A stretch of DNA of 64,000 bases, taken from assembly GCA_947179485.1 (NCBI GenBank), contig OX359248.1, forward strand, positions 28,219,378 through 28,283,377, written 5' to 3'. A program made the translations under genes and the position numbers. The notes beneath the pieces were generated by a model. That model did not search any database. It was not told the DNA's origin and saw nothing but the letters and a program-made list of their open reading frames with translations. Below, piece by piece: positions 1 through 12,787 of the stretch (its first letter is position 1; each line of letters begins with the position of its first letter). Source of the stretch: Allacma fusca (Eukaryota > Arthropoda > Collembola > Symphypleona > Sminthuridae).

Positions 1-2467
1 ACGAGATTTATTACAGATATTAGTTTAATTTGCTTCAGAGAGAGTTAGCACACTGCGGACTATATACCTCCACGCCTGTAAGCAAACTAAATGTTGGAAA
101 CTCCTGTGAATGAAATCAATTTACTTTTATTTTATGTATGTATATGTCAATATGCATATTTACTATTATTAGAAATAACTTGAGGATTGTCAGACAAATT
201 GGGCTCGGAGGGCCTAATCAAATACATGTGAAGGAGAGAGTTCTATGAAAAATGGAAATTATTTGTTTACTTTTTCTTTACATTAATTAAGTAAACGGCA
301 TTGACTGTGTGTACAGTTACCCTGTTTTAATAGAAGTTACCCTCAAATTACCTGGAATTCAAATGAGCTCGTTGTCAAATATGTATAAGAGAACCTATTT
401 CTAACCACCGTTACAAGTGGAACTGTTATTTTGCAGAGAATTTCTATCAAGCTGTCGGGTCGGGACATCATGTTATCGATTGTTTTGCATGATATTTTCC
501 TGTGAGTTTTCCATCAATGATATAGTACAGCGTACGGTTGATCCATGAATGAGAATCGAATGTGACAAAACTGATACTACTGTTGGACTGAAACTTTCGT
601 CCCTACTTCAGGTCATACAGCCTTTGATGTTAGCAAAATTGCATAATTACATAGTTACTTCACTTTATCCAATTATATATGATGGAATGCTGACAGTTAA
701 CAAAATGGTATACTTGCGTCTATAAAAATCATTAAGTGCGCTACAGTAACATGAATATGCTATTTAAATTTTAATTATTTTCCCAGGAGTACTAATTTGG
801 AAGTCTTTAATAATTTTAATTCACAACAAATTGTTTCGGGGAAACATTTTTAAAAGATGAGCCCAACGTATTAATTTTTTCAATAGACACCTGTCCTACT
901 TGCTCGTCAATTTGTTTTAAAACAAGTCTATTCAGTGTAGGAATATTTAATAAAAAGTCCTAAACTATATATGTCATATGTAATTTTCCTATAGGTTTTA
1001 GTAAACATCCATTCGTCCTGTGGGACACGAACAAGTATTTCTTGATGTAATGATAATTGTTATTGCCTATAAACTTTACGCGTGTATATTTATACGAATG
1101 TGGAAGCAAAATAATGTCAAATAATATGCATCCTGTACTTGTGCTGTGCTACACCGAATGAAAAGAAAAGTAACGTTGATCGTATGTGTTGCTGCTAAAT
1201 GACTGGCATTCCCAGTTACTATGGTTTCTGCGAATTTAATGCATTGGAGATTTGTTATTTCTTCAGAAATAGGAATATTGTTATGAGTTGTGTTGAAGAT
1301 TAGATTACACCATAGAAATTAACCATAGACACTCTGAAGGCATTTGTTACATTTCAATACATATATACAATTTTAGTGCATAAGAGTCTCATAGATGGCG
1401 CATATGTATAGTACGTATAACATATGCTAGACTAATTATCCGAAGTTGGACTAAGATACCCGGGTAGTATACCTAATGTCTAAAGGTGTCAATACCACTA
1501 AAAGCTTTCCATATATGTAGTATTTGATTTTAAGAGGGATAAATGAAAATGTTGGTGTTCGTTTATTAAATAAATTTAGTGACAGTAGAAAAAGTATGTA
1601 TGTACCAAGTATTTAGATGGTGAATATTGTATATTATTACCATAGCTATTTTAGTACACATTTATTTATAAAATGAATACTGTAAATTCGGGAAACAATG
1701 TATTTTAAGTTAAAATCATTGGTTATTGTTATTGGACGTACTATATGATGTGTATAATGAGGAGAGAAAAAGAAGGATTGAAATTATTTCGTGTGAGCAA
1801 TAAAGACGTGTTTTTAAGTTTCTCTGAATTCAGAAAGGGAACGAAGTGATAATTTATTTTCTCACGACAAGTCCTTCCACTATTGTTCACACGGGGAAGC
1901 AAAGGCTTCCATCATCAGGAAGGTGAAAACTAGGACCAAAAGTGGGTGAAAATATTGTCCAAAGGGACTGGTCCTTCGGAGGGAACAAAGTGTTTCTAAA
2001 ATTGACTATTTATTCGTGGAGCCAAGTTGCGGCTCTTACAGTATGAATGTTTAAGAAAATGAAGTTCATAGTTATTCGTACTCATTCAAGTTTATCATAC
2101 GGAATGAATGATGGAAATCATGTGTGTATGTACATATCAGGTTACATAAAAATGACGCTTTTCTTTCAAATCAATTCAATTTATTCAATTCAGTAGCTTA
2201 TTAAGCAAACGTAATTAGTTTTACATCAGCCAATGGCAGTACTTGGAGTTAAAAAAAAACTGACGAGAAATATTCTTATAGAGTAAATATTATTACAGCT
2301 CCATGTTGGAATTCGGATCATTAATTATTAATGTGGATGATAAATGATTACAAATTGAAGATTTTAGGACAAAATGAGTTTTCTTTTTAGAGAATTGCAT
2401 GACTTGGTGTCAAAGAAAACCCACTAATTATTATTATATACAGCTATTGAATGTAACATGAAAGACT
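1..2467. other. Intergenic, no gene recognised
   Basis: AT-rich sequence without an open frame resembling a known exon. A loose inverted pair occurs at about 1787-1800 and 1887-1902 (CGTGTGAGCAATA against its near complement). It could be a small decayed element, but I see no target duplication. Confidence 0.5.
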
Positions 2468-3509
2468 TTATTCAGCAGGATCATCCGCTTCAATTCCTTT
2501 ACTCCTAAAATATTTCTCGTAGTCAAAACTAAACATGCTCCTTGCTCGAATCAAACGGATGTCCTTAATTTTGGGATGAGATATTACCCTAATCATGTGT
2601 TCCCTCAGAGTTGGATAAGGTGTTAGTAACTCCGGACCAAGGCAAATCTGCCAATTGTCCAACCAATTAGCCAAGACCAAATCTGAGTAGGTCATTTGGT
2701 TCCCTAACATGTAATCTCCGGGGAAATTCTTTAACATATTTTCCATTAGTTTCAAATAAAGGGGGAAGATTTCGTCCAGCCGTGCATCTATTCTCGCTAC
2801 TTCTGCTTCATCGGTGCTCCCAAGTATTTTATCCTTGATAAAGACGCGGCTCACTGGAAAGACAATGATGGGAATGTTTTCGTTAAATGTAAACTTTATA
2901 ATGATTGCAGCAGTATATATAAGCCTCAATCAGTTGATCTCCCTTAGCATCCACCGCCGGAACATTCGCAATAAACCCAAACTTCTTGGCCAGGTACCGA
3001 CCAATGGCGAAGGATTGAGTTAGTGCCCTACCGTTTTCCTCCAAGATTGGCACCAAGTTCAGTGGGGTCGCTGCATCAAAACAAAATTGACACTCATCAT
3101 CAAGCATCGTTGGCTTATACAGAAACCAAATTAAACAACTGCAAGTATTTTCAAAACCATGTGTTCAAATACAGGTACTTCCACTGATTTTGATAACATT
3201 TCAACGTATAACATTTTATTTCTTAACCAGACACATGTAATTACTCATATCTTCTTTCAAAGAATAAACTCATTGGAACTTACAGCATTGAACGTTAGGA
3301 AGACCGTCTGGAACAATATCCCGTGGCCATAGGACGACATCTTCAAAAGGAACATCAGCAAGGCTGAACATCCAGCGAATTGGCTCACCCAGGCCTCTGG
3401 AGACGTAGTGAATTAATCGGTAAGTTGGGTGACCAGAGGATGAAGACGTGCCGGGGGTTGTTTTTTCTATTGCAGTGGCCGCTGCAGCAGCTAGTGAGGA
3501 AGCCATCAT
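2468..3509 (-). CDS. Sigma-class glutathione S-transferase (3 exons)
   Basis: Cytosolic GST of the sigma / haematopoietic prostaglandin D synthase type, which joins glutathione to electrophiles. Proposed exons are 3509-3284, 3070-2895 and 2833-2468, summing to 768 nt (255 residues). Exon 1 has an unusual Ala/Ser/Thr-rich leader of about 27 residues before YRLIHYVSRGLGEPIRW, which holds the likely catalytic Tyr. Exon 2 carries PILEENG and the TQSFAIGRYLAKKFG part of the glutathione site. Exon 3 is the helical C-terminal domain with YSDLVLANWLDNW. The second intron is only 61 nt, and I placed it by frame because the two exon reading frames differ by one. The stop overlaps an AATAAA. Another in-frame ATG at 3572 would add 21 residues, so the start is uncertain. 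The C-terminal tail after the last helix is longer than in the two neighbouring GSTs. Confidence 0.85.
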
Positions 3510-4304
3510 ATAAATTCTCGGGAACCTCTTGAATGGTTTTAATTGTGAGCAAAGGGGCAACAGACTTGTCAAATGGGGGAAGAGTTACAGAAATAATCAA
3601 CGTTAATTAAGACTGAGCTTTAGCACCGTTACACGTACTGATGTATTTGTAAAAGACAATTTATTGACCGACGGGAAATTTATTATGTCAGACGGGAAAC
3701 CATCAGGATGCTGAGGAACATTGGGTTGACAATTTGGTATGTTCCGTTTTATTCATATGCAAAATAATGATAATAGCTGTACATATAGTTTGTTATCTAA
3801 CGGGCCTTCAAGATAAAATTTACTTCAAGACCAGGAATAGCTATAAGAATTTTTCAAGTGACCAATGCATATTATTATTGGATACTAAAAATTATAATAA
3901 GAATTTTTAGATAACACCAACCAAATGAGCACCACTTCTTTTGTTGACCTTCTAAAAGAAACATGAACATCTGAACATGACCCCAATGAACCGGTCCCGT
4001 TCTATGTATTCATATCTGCATAAAGACTCCGAGACTTTCGGGGTTAGGGAGTACGACAATAGTAACAAAAAATATTCAGATGGGCTTTGAAGACGTGAGT
4101 TGGACATTTTCGGAAACAAAACAAAAATACTATTCCTGTTACAAGTGTAACCATTGCTGTTATTCACCAACATTTCTCCATGAGCTGGTAGGAAATCCCA
4201 GAATGGGAATACACATGTATTACTGATAATTTTAGTATTATGAAAAATGTATTTGTGTAGTAATGGTAAATGTTATGTCGGCGGACTTTGTTATAGACTC
4301 GCCG
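3510..4304. other. Intergenic between two GST genes
   Basis: No exon, RNA gene or mobile element recognised. Confidence 0.5.
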
Positions 4305-5099
4305 CTAAACAAAAGTACAGGGTCGATTTCTGACGATATCTTGAATTTCTGGGAGTTCCATAACAGCTTTCTGCTGCTTTTTAAGTAGAGGATAACTTTC
4401 AAGAATGTTGCTGTCAACCACGTCCTCCCATATGTTTGTCCAACTGGCCAAGACAAAGTCACCGTGAGTAATTTGATCCCCGGCTATGAATGCCCCATCG
4501 GTTTTCCCCATAATACCTTCCAGCTGTCTCAGATGACGTGGAAAGACCGTGGCCAGTAACTTCTCCTTCAACTCTTTAATTCTCTCTGGATCATTTTTCC
4601 CAATAATCTCCCATGGCAGCTCCCGAAATACTGAGACAATTGAAGACAAATGCTCCCTATAACTTCCAATCATTTATTATTTATGGTCAAATACGGCAAA
4701 TCAGGGATTCTTACGTATCCGACAGTCTTCAACAATTTCTGACACTTGGTCCGATAGGTAATCCATAAAAGGGTCCACATGAACAAAGTCAAACTTTTTG
4801 CAGAGATATCGCCCAATTGCATATGACTGGGTTAAAGTGTTGTCATCTTCCACCAACACCGGGAGTTGACCGAGTGGGAAAGCTAAAATAATTTGACTCT
4901 ATAGATTTACCTGGGTTCCAATCTGGATTTAATGAAATGCAAAAAAAAACAATAACGGTAACTTACTCTCTTTCAGAGTTGCCCATTCTTTGCCATCTAT
5001 TCGTGTATCCTTTAAAGGAACTTTAGCCAAGGCAAATATCCATCTAATTGGCTCTGCAAGTGCTCTAACGTCGAAGTAGATTAGCTCGTAGGAGGGCAT
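4305..5099 (-). CDS. Sigma-class glutathione S-transferase (3 exons)
   Basis: Complete small GST. Exons 5099-4967, 4882-4715 and 4630-4305 give 627 nt (208 residues), the usual length for this class. It starts MPSYELIYFDVRALAEPIRW, with the expected N-terminal Tyr in the thioredoxin-like fold. FPLGQLPVLVEDDN and LTQSYAIGRYLCKKF form the glutathione site. The helical domain has ITHGDFVLASWTNIWEDV. All splice sites are GT-AG and the phases (1, 1) join without a break. Exons 2 and 3 (168 and 326 nt) have exactly the lengths found in the plus-strand GST at 11869, and the proteins align along their length, so the two are recent duplicates in opposite orientation. The cytosolic conjugating role is inferred from the family. 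Confidence 0.92.
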
Positions 5100-6326
5100 A
5101 ATGTAAATAAAAATTTCAAATTGATAATTCTTACAATGGATAAATATTTCAACTGTTTGTGAGGAGAACCTATTGAAATACTACGAGAAACAAGACACCG
5201 ACAAGTTGGCTTGGCGGTTGACTTGTAAAATACCAAGGGTAATCTTTTGGGTGATTCAGTAGTTATAGGCGTATCTCTGAGTCTATATCCCAAGAAATAA
5301 TTTTGTGCTTAGTGTTTGTTGGAGACTGGAGAATACCAATGAAATATATAAGAGTACCTCGACACCTCGAGTTTAAAGACAAACATTGCATTGGCAAATG
5401 CACAGAATGTGCACCACAAAATTGATATTATGTAAGTACATGATCCTCTCTTCTAATCTGAAAGAGTGGATAGTGACAGTGATGGTAACAATCAAATACA
5501 TACAGTATTCGCGTGCTCTAGATGCATCGACTACCATAAGCACTGTGCAACCAGCTATTGCATGCTACTATTACTGCCTTCCCTATTTACATTTGCCTTT
5601 CTGAGTTGTGCACTGTGCAGTGCTCGTACATACTTACATACACAACGGGCATGCAATCACAATTCACAATCACATTTCAGCTTCATTCTGACTTTTAATG
5701 TCAGTAGACCTTATGACAGTACTATGATATACCTTTAGTTTTCAAATATGTGCATACATGGCTGACCTTGAAGTCCTAATGTTTCATCCGAGGATTTCAG
5801 AATGCCTTGTAGAAACAACACCAGTGAATGGAAACTTGGTCTCGGAGTAAGTACATGCATATTAATTATGTACATATGAGGAGCATCAGAGTAAAACGAC
5901 CTAAAAGTCTGTTTCACTACCTTTCACAGGAAAACCCAATGCATCTTACATCTCCTCAATCCAAAACGGTTCGAAATTACGAGCTATCCTGGAATTGTCA
6001 AAAGTCCCCGTTTAATGATTCGAACGGACTAGAAAATAAATGTATGACAAAATTAGCATAGAAAATCCTATTGATCTAATAATTTAGGGAGCAAATGAAG
6101 CTGCTTTAATAGTTTCAGAAAAGCTATTAAAAAAATCAACAATAACCTCATGTTTTATGCAAGTAGATGGCAATATGCATTTCCTTTAATGTCTCATGAC
6201 AGTAAATGAAAGAGGGCTTATTGTTAGTAATATTTATAACAAATGTGACCTATTATTCTGTAATAAAATAAGTGCATAAGTATTCTGAGAAACTTGGACT
6301 GTAAATAATGCGTGGTGGCGTCTTGT
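5100..6326. other. Intergenic between GST and a hAT-like element
   Basis: No exon recognised. It probably holds the upstream region of the GST starting at 5099. Confidence 0.45.
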
Positions 6327-6334
6327 GTCGCATC

Positions 6335-6828
6335 TAGTGTTTCTGAACGGTCCAAAAACATGGACTCGAACCGACTTGTTTTCCCGAACCGAAAAAAATC
6401 CCTTTTCTGTTCCCGAAACCGGAACCGATATGTTCGAGTCCGGGACATTTTTGCCTTCCCGGAACCGATCCGGAAAACAAAATCGGTTCCCGGACCGGTT
6501 CCGGTTCCTTCCCGAACCGGCAGAAAATGCATAGGATTCATTTTCATGGAAGTCAAAATTGTGTCGCGGTTTCAAATGAAGCTGACAAATGCTTGACAAA
6601 TGAATGTTTCACGTTTTCATCCAAAAAGGTAGCTTTAACAAACCCTTCCCGAAAACTTTCGGTTTTGATTTTTGTTCCCGAAACCGGACCGAATGTAACG
6701 GTTCTTTAAACCGTTGACCCCAAACCGGACCGAAATTGAACGGTTCTTTAAATCATTGACCCGAAACCGAACCGGAACCGAAACCGAACCGGAACCTCGG
6801 GAATTCCCGATACCGAACAGAAACACTA
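6335..6828. mobile_element. Non-autonomous hAT-like element, CCGGAAC-word family
   Basis: 494-bp element with ends TAGTGTTTCTG and CAGAAACACTA, flanked by a perfect 8-bp duplication GTCGCATC at 6327-6334 and 6829-6836. The inner termini are packed with degenerate copies of CCGGAACCG / CGGTTCCGG on both sides of a plainer centre. Long open frames on both strands here (RFRFRE or PVPVPS-like runs) are by-products of the repeated word. An 8-bp duplication and a TAG-G start are typical of hAT transposons; no transposase is present. Confidence 0.9.
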
Positions 6829-6836
6829 GTCGCATC

Positions 6837-7388
6837 CTCTGTTCAAATTTAAATACAACAGTAGTAGTATTGTATTTTGGTTTAGTATAAAATCAAAACT
6901 ACGCAATTTAAGGACACTTTATATACATAAATGATGCTAGTGTAGCTCCAAATATGTACACACATACCTTCAAACCGTCGATTACCTTTGACTTTTAGGG
7001 CGTTATACTATGATTGATCTTTACGGTAGAATATTCTAGTATGGAATAAACAAAATTTCAGTATTTTGGTCTGGTTCCCCTCTCCATCAACATAATCAGT
7101 ATTCTCAAAGCTATAGATAAGTAACTATGTATATATAGGTACCGACAGATTGTGCATGTGTACTTATATGTGCATAAGTGCAATTGCAAACTGCGTAAAT
7201 ACAAATACGAAAATTATTCAATAATTACAGTTTATTTTATGAAAGCAAGGTCATTTCGAGCAACTAACAATAACGTAACGATTTTAAAACGTCAGGTCAC
7301 AAATATTCTGGAACTTATTGTACATTGCAATTCAATGAATGCTGCTTTACAAACGCGTATTCATAGAAGAAATTGAGCCATGGTTCGA
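6837..7388. other. Spacer downstream of P450 gene
   Basis: No exon or repeat recognised. Confidence 0.45.
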
Positions 7389-9793
7389 TTACTTGTTATA
7401 ATCTCTCCGCTTAACGAGGAGGCTAAATGGTTGAAGTCTAACAATAAGACCAGGTTTGAATTCAGCTGAAGGTGGTGTATTATCGGCGTCCCTGCGGAAG
7501 GCGAACCGTTGTAGCAACTGTGTCAAGAATAGATAAATATTTGCTTGGGCTATCGGTTCTCCAAAACAGCTACGTTTTCCTAAAAACAGTGTGTACATTA
7601 TCATAGGCGCATAAAATTGCTTTTAGAACTTCATGAATAATTCAATGTTGTGTACAGACATTTGTCATGGAACACATACCTGCTGAGAAGCTCATAATAT
7701 GATCTGAATTTATGATACTTGATTCCTCATTTAAAAATCTGTCAGGGCGGAAATTCTCAGGATCCCCCCAAAACTCTTTATCCATATGAATGCTATAGTA
7801 ATTGATGAGGAGGTTTGTGTCCTAATTGCATAATTAAATCCGTGAAAACAAGTAAGCATCTCTAGTGTACACAGTGTCATTTTGTAACAATATTTTCAAA
7901 TAAGTACATTTGGAGAGTATTTGCGAATGCAAGTCAGGTTACCTTGGGTATGATGTAGTCACCAAATGATGTGTCTTTGTAAACCTTCCTGGGTGCTAAC
8001 GGAACAACAGTGCTGAGTCTAAGCACCTCTAGTATGAAAGCAGTGCAAAAAGGTGTTCTAAAATGAGAACAAAAATTATTCATAACAACGTTACTTGTTA
8101 TATAATAGAACTATATAGTTTCTCCTATAAAGTTAAATTTGTACTTAATTCAATTGAGCGTACATACACTCGACTCCAAATTCAGTACTTACTTACCTTT
8201 GTTTTTCACTAACTGAGGACAGTCGACTTTTACCAAACACGGTGTCAATCTCATTCCTCATTCTTTCTTGCATTTCAGGGTGTAATGCAAATTGAAGTAC
8301 GGCATAAATTAATGTCTCAGCTGTAGTCAAAATCGAGCCAGCCAGAAAATCATACAATACAGCAATAAGGTTCTCATCTAGAAAATTCAAACCAAAGAAA
8401 TGTAAACGCTCTTTCTACCTCTGCTAAAATATATTCTGCTTAAATTTAGCTAAAAATTGTCATAACATTCGATATATAAACAACTACCAGTAAATATTCC
8501 AGGATTGTCTTTATTTGCGATATCAATACGCTGCAGAAATATTTCTATGAAATTCTTTGGACTGAATCTGAAAGCTCCGGCTTGGCGATATTCTTGAATT
8601 ATTTCCTATACAATTACTCACATATGTAATTACTGTTTGAAGTGATAATAATTATTTACACTGGAAATTGCGTGCAACCAATTTACATATAAAGCACATA
8701 TTTTCTGATATATCAGTAGATATATGTATATTTGTCACGTAGGTTTAGTATTAATTATTGTAATAATTACTCACGCGAAAGAAGGCTTGGAATTTCCTAT
8801 TTACTTCTTGTACTTTTGGAAATTGCAAGAGTCCGGGACACCAGTCTAGCATGAAGGGATATGCGGATTGAATTCCACCAGCCAATTCAGAGTAACGAAT
8901 GAGATCCATGACACAATCCATTAATTTAAGCATTTTAGGATCTTTGTGGTTAAATCGGGTTCCGCTGGCTAAGCCCCACACCACGTTGACATTGGCAACA
9001 TTAAATAAGAATTCCGGAACGATCACACCATCCTGAGTATCAATTAAAGTATCAATGTAATCACAAGTTTCTTGTACTTCCCGATTTATAAAACTCTCCG
9101 TCTGCTCTCTATTCCCATATCCATATTCGTGAAGCTGCTTCATGGTAAAGCGGCGGGATTCTTTCCAGATTAGGTCGTTTCCGTTGAGCAAACCTGTGAA
9201 TAATGCATAACCACAAATATTAATACTCTGTTATCTCCTTTAAAAAAAATGAAATTGAAAATAAATACCTATTTCTCTGCCGAAGGTACGGTCCAGAAAC
9301 CATTTGTCATTTATTCTTCCAGAAAAATCATCTCCCGCAAGAAGAGCAATTTTGCAAGCGTCGTAGCCGTTTATGACGGCTGTGCAAGTTTTTCAGAAAT
9401 AAATAATTTAAAACCTATTTAACTATAGAAAACGCAAATGTAAATAGTTATTCATGTATTGAATATGTAGTATCACCAGTATTGACTGTTCCCATTCGGA
9501 GGAACATAATTTCTCCGTACTTCTCAGCAAGCTTCATGAAAGCATTATGCGGGTACTTCGGATCTGCCCTAGCAACTTGGAATAAATTTCCCACCAAAGG
9601 CCATTGGTATGGACCTTTTAATGGACACACGATTAATTCCTTATTTATAGTTAATTTTAAAACAAATAGCTGAAACTTAAAACGTGATTACGAAATGCAT
9701 ACCAGGTGGCAGTTTAGATCTTCTGGGACGAAGAAATAGGAACAAAACAAGAACTCCGGTAAAAATCCCAACCAGAACATTAAGGGTGATCAT
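7389..9793 (-). CDS. CYP2-clan cytochrome P450 (9 exons)
   Basis: Microsomal haem mono-oxygenase. Nine exons: 9793-9703, 9614-9477, 9379-9269, 9193-8775, 8605-8488, 8377-8197, 8057-7943, 7821-7680 and 7579-7389. They total 1506 nt, or 501 residues, the normal P450 length. An N-terminal membrane anchor (LNVLVGIFTGVLVLFLFLRP) is followed by the proline hinge LPPGPYQWPLVGN. The I-helix reads DFLAGSILTTAETL and the K-helix ExxR is LEVLR. The PERF-type segment is FRPDRF, and the haem loop FSAGKRSCFGEPIA supplies the Cys thiolate ligand and is split by the last intron after FSAG. All junctions are GT-AG and in phase, with no stop. Substrate is unknown; sigma GSTs on both sides suggest a detoxification or lipid-mediator neighbourhood, which is inference. 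CYP2-clan placement rests on overall motifs. Confidence 0.93.
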
Positions 9794-11868
9794 GGTAGAA
9801 ATTAATATTTCAATGGATTAGACAAAAACGAAACTTAGTCACAGTTTTAAGGGTTATAAAGTATTGTTGCCAAAAAGTCCACTGAGGAAGGTAGAGGTTC
9901 AAACTCTTCTGGTGGTCATTTATTCCACTCTGAGAATACATACTATGTTCATTGCTAATAATAACCATAAGTTTATTAATCATAAAGGTGACATGGCTTA
10001 CCACAAGCTTGAATTAGACTTTCAACTTTAATCAACAAAAAGGATGTGGTTGCTGGGAAGGAAAGTATGAAGTAATTAATTGTACACTAGTACATAGCAT
10101 CAAATTAAAAGTCCTCGGTCATCATATCTCTAAAGACAATTTCATAGGACGAACGTGCAGAGCACAGCTAATCCTTTTACAGAAGTTTTAGCATGATATT
10201 TTTAAACGACCCAAAGTGTAATAATAATAACTTAACATAAATATTATAATAATGTACTAATTAATCATTCCTGTAAAGTGCAAAATTTTGACAATTTGGC
10301 AAAAAAATATATTCAAATATTAGTACTAATACTCATTTGTATTAATTGCCGAATAATAATTGTTATTGGTGAGTACAGATAAAATGCTTCCAATTAAACG
10401 TAATGTAACAACGCTTCGAAATACATATCGCTGGTCATCTCATAAAGGCTACAGCTTAAAACCTTATTTGCTGGCTTCGGAACAATTTTTTGTCAGTGTA
10501 CTCGTGGAGTATCTTATTGAATTAAATGTGACGGCGTCTAGAAATAGAGGATGCAGTTACAATAAAACAATGCATAAACGTGGATACGCAATCTTTATCC
10601 TGCATCTATGCATGAATGACTGGAGCAAAGGTGTCCGCCTATCCTAGTTTGTAGGCTATTTGTAGGGTGCAAGAATTTTTTTGAAGAGGCTTGTTGGTGA
10701 AATAGGGTGCAGGAATATTACGTTAAAGCCAAACCTATCTATAGGCATATATTGTATATGTAGGCTACCGAAGCATGTCATATTCATTTAATGGCATTTA
10801 GGACGCGTAAAATTAAAATTGAAAAACAACGCCTGGTACTTCCAGATTGTATGTGTCATGGTGCATATCAGGCGTCAAAAGTTAGTTAATTAAAGCCAAT
10901 TAATACACTCGCAATTGTCTTATTTAGCTGACTATGGAAAATGTTTCTTATGGTATTTAGTTTGTGAATTCTTAAGTGATACATGCCTTTTGACCAAAGT
11001 TGTAAAACTTGGATACGATTTCCGGGGCAAACCAAGATGACAAACGGTTCTGCTCTTAAGGTCTTTGGCCAATGTAACTTCACTCAAACTGCAATTCATT
11101 CCAACCCCACACACCCGGAACTTGATGCAGGGTTTCTAATTATCGGAGAACCATAAAATCCATTAGGTAGACTATGGGTAGCGAAAAGCATACAAGCTGT
11201 GAAACGTGGAAAGGGTGTAGAATAAATTGAGCAATTTTTCCAGAAAATGTAGGCTTATATATATAGGCTAGGCCCACTCCGCCCCATGTAGGAAAGCTGT
11301 AGGATAGACTGATCAATTCGGTTGTTAAAATGTAGATATATTGATTGGTTTGGTCCAAATTTAAATGTAGGAATGGTACAGGCTAGGTTGAGTCATTTGG
11401 AAACCTTTGGACTGGAGTGGAATACTGTACAGTTGTAGACTCGAGACGTATGTATCTTATTATACGAAGCATGTTGCACCACATCAGTTAAGAATTGAAA
11501 ATAAGTTGTCTTGATGTATTTTGCCGTTTTAAATTGTAAAATATATGTAAATTGTAAAACACAAAAACAATACAGATGATTTTGCTGGGAGACAGGATAT
11601 GTCAATTTAAAAGTCATGTTGTTAGGTTTCCAGCGTTCAAGAACCGATGTAAACTCAAATGCAGATTAAACCCTCAACGAGGTTCAAGGTCATTTCCAAT
11701 CTTCACGTGTTGTTTTTTTGTTCTTCAGAAGATCAGACTGCAGACATTCAACACACGAGCTTTTCATTCAAAGAATACAAGCAACCAAACAGATTCCCCT
11801 GAAATCTGGTTGGATTCAATATAATTTCTTATTCATTTTCAAATTATTTAGCTGATTATTACTTCAGG
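9794..11868. other. Intergenic between divergent P450 and GST genes
   Basis: Holds the upstream regions of the P450 (minus) and the GST at 11869 (plus). A pyrimidine-rich tract near 11707-11730 could belong to a 5-prime untranslated intron. No coding exon recognised. Confidence 0.45.
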
Positions 11869-12777
11869 ATGCCAGAATATAAACTTGTTTACTTCGACAT
11901 TCGGGCTGTAGCAGAGCCAATTCGTTGGATATTCAAAGCGGCAAAAGTGCCTTTTGAGGACGAAAGAATATCATATGAAGATTGGAAGGCAGAAAAGAAA
12001 AACCCACGTAAATACAGTTTTGATTTTTGAATAAATTCTATTACCAGTATCTGGACTAAACATAAAATAAAATGGTTGTGGAGGGACATCTTAACTGTCA
12101 CTAGCGATAATTGTAACAAAAAAAAAATAAAAAAATAACATTTGTAATAAATCTGTCCTTCAGGGTTTCCTCTTGGTCAGATCCCTACTTTGGAGGTAGA
12201 TGGGAAAGTATGGACACAATCTTATGCAATTGGACGATACTTGGCTAAGACGTTTGGATTTACAGTCGAGGATGACTTCCTGAACTACCGATCTGAGCAA
12301 GTATCAGAAATCATCGAAGATTGCAGATTAAGTAAGACAAGAGGAATGTTTTTGCAGTTTTTTTAACCTTCAAATGCACCAACTTACATATATGTAGATA
12401 CATATGTGGTACCATAAATGCTCTATTAATTCCCAACTTTGATTTTGACAGTCGCTATCCCACTTGTGTACGAGGTCTTGGGAGATAACAATCCGGAGGT
12501 AGTGAAGAATTTGAAAGAGAAAATAATCAAGGATGTGTTCCCACGTCACTTTACCCAAATCAACAGCATTATTGAAGAAACCGAAGGAGTCTTTATTACT
12601 GGAAACAAAATCACACACGGTGACTTCGTTCTGGCTAGTTGGCTAAACATGTGGGAGGATTTAGTTGACCCTACAATCCTCGAAAACTTCCCGCTTTTGG
12701 AAAAACAAAAGCTTGCTGTCACTTCTATTCCAGAAATTCAAGAGTGGCTTCAGAATCGACCAAAAACTGTTGCATAG
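11869..12777 (+). CDS. Sigma-class glutathione S-transferase (3 exons)
   Basis: Complete GST of 210 residues. Exons 11869-12007, 12164-12331 and 12452-12777 give 633 nt. It starts MPEYKLVYFDIRAVAEPIRW, with the catalytic-type Tyr near residue 4-8. NPRFPLGQIPTLEVDG and WTQSYAIGRYLAKTFGF make the glutathione site. ITHGDFVLASWLNMWEDL lies in the helical domain. Exons 2 and 3 equal in length (168, 326 nt) those of the minus-strand GST at 4305-5099, and the last 33 residues align closely (ILENFPLLEKQ against ILESYPLLKKQ). The ATG is 10 nt after a purine-rich stretch, with no nearer in-frame ATG. Opposite orientation to the other two GSTs suggests an inversion or inverted duplication around the P450. 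Confidence 0.93.
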
Positions 12778-12781
12778 GCAT

Positions 12782-12787
12782 AATAAA
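12782..12787 (+). terminator. Polyadenylation signal AATAAA
   Basis: AATAAA begins 5 nt after the TAG of the plus-strand GST. This is unusually close but fits a very short 3-prime untranslated region. Other signals further down cannot be excluded. Confidence 0.5.

Noticed and set aside
1787-1902. Inverted CGTGTGAGCAATA pair as a possible MITE
   Set aside because: Short, imperfect and without a target duplication.
6224-6835. Long overlapping open frames on both strands with Arg/Phe/Pro-rich runs
   Set aside because: They read the CCGGAAC word repeats of a hAT-like element; no domain, and both strands are equally open.
10360-10647. 95-codon plus-strand frame between the P450 and GST genes
   Set aside because: No motif, signal or splice context; expected by chance at this base composition.
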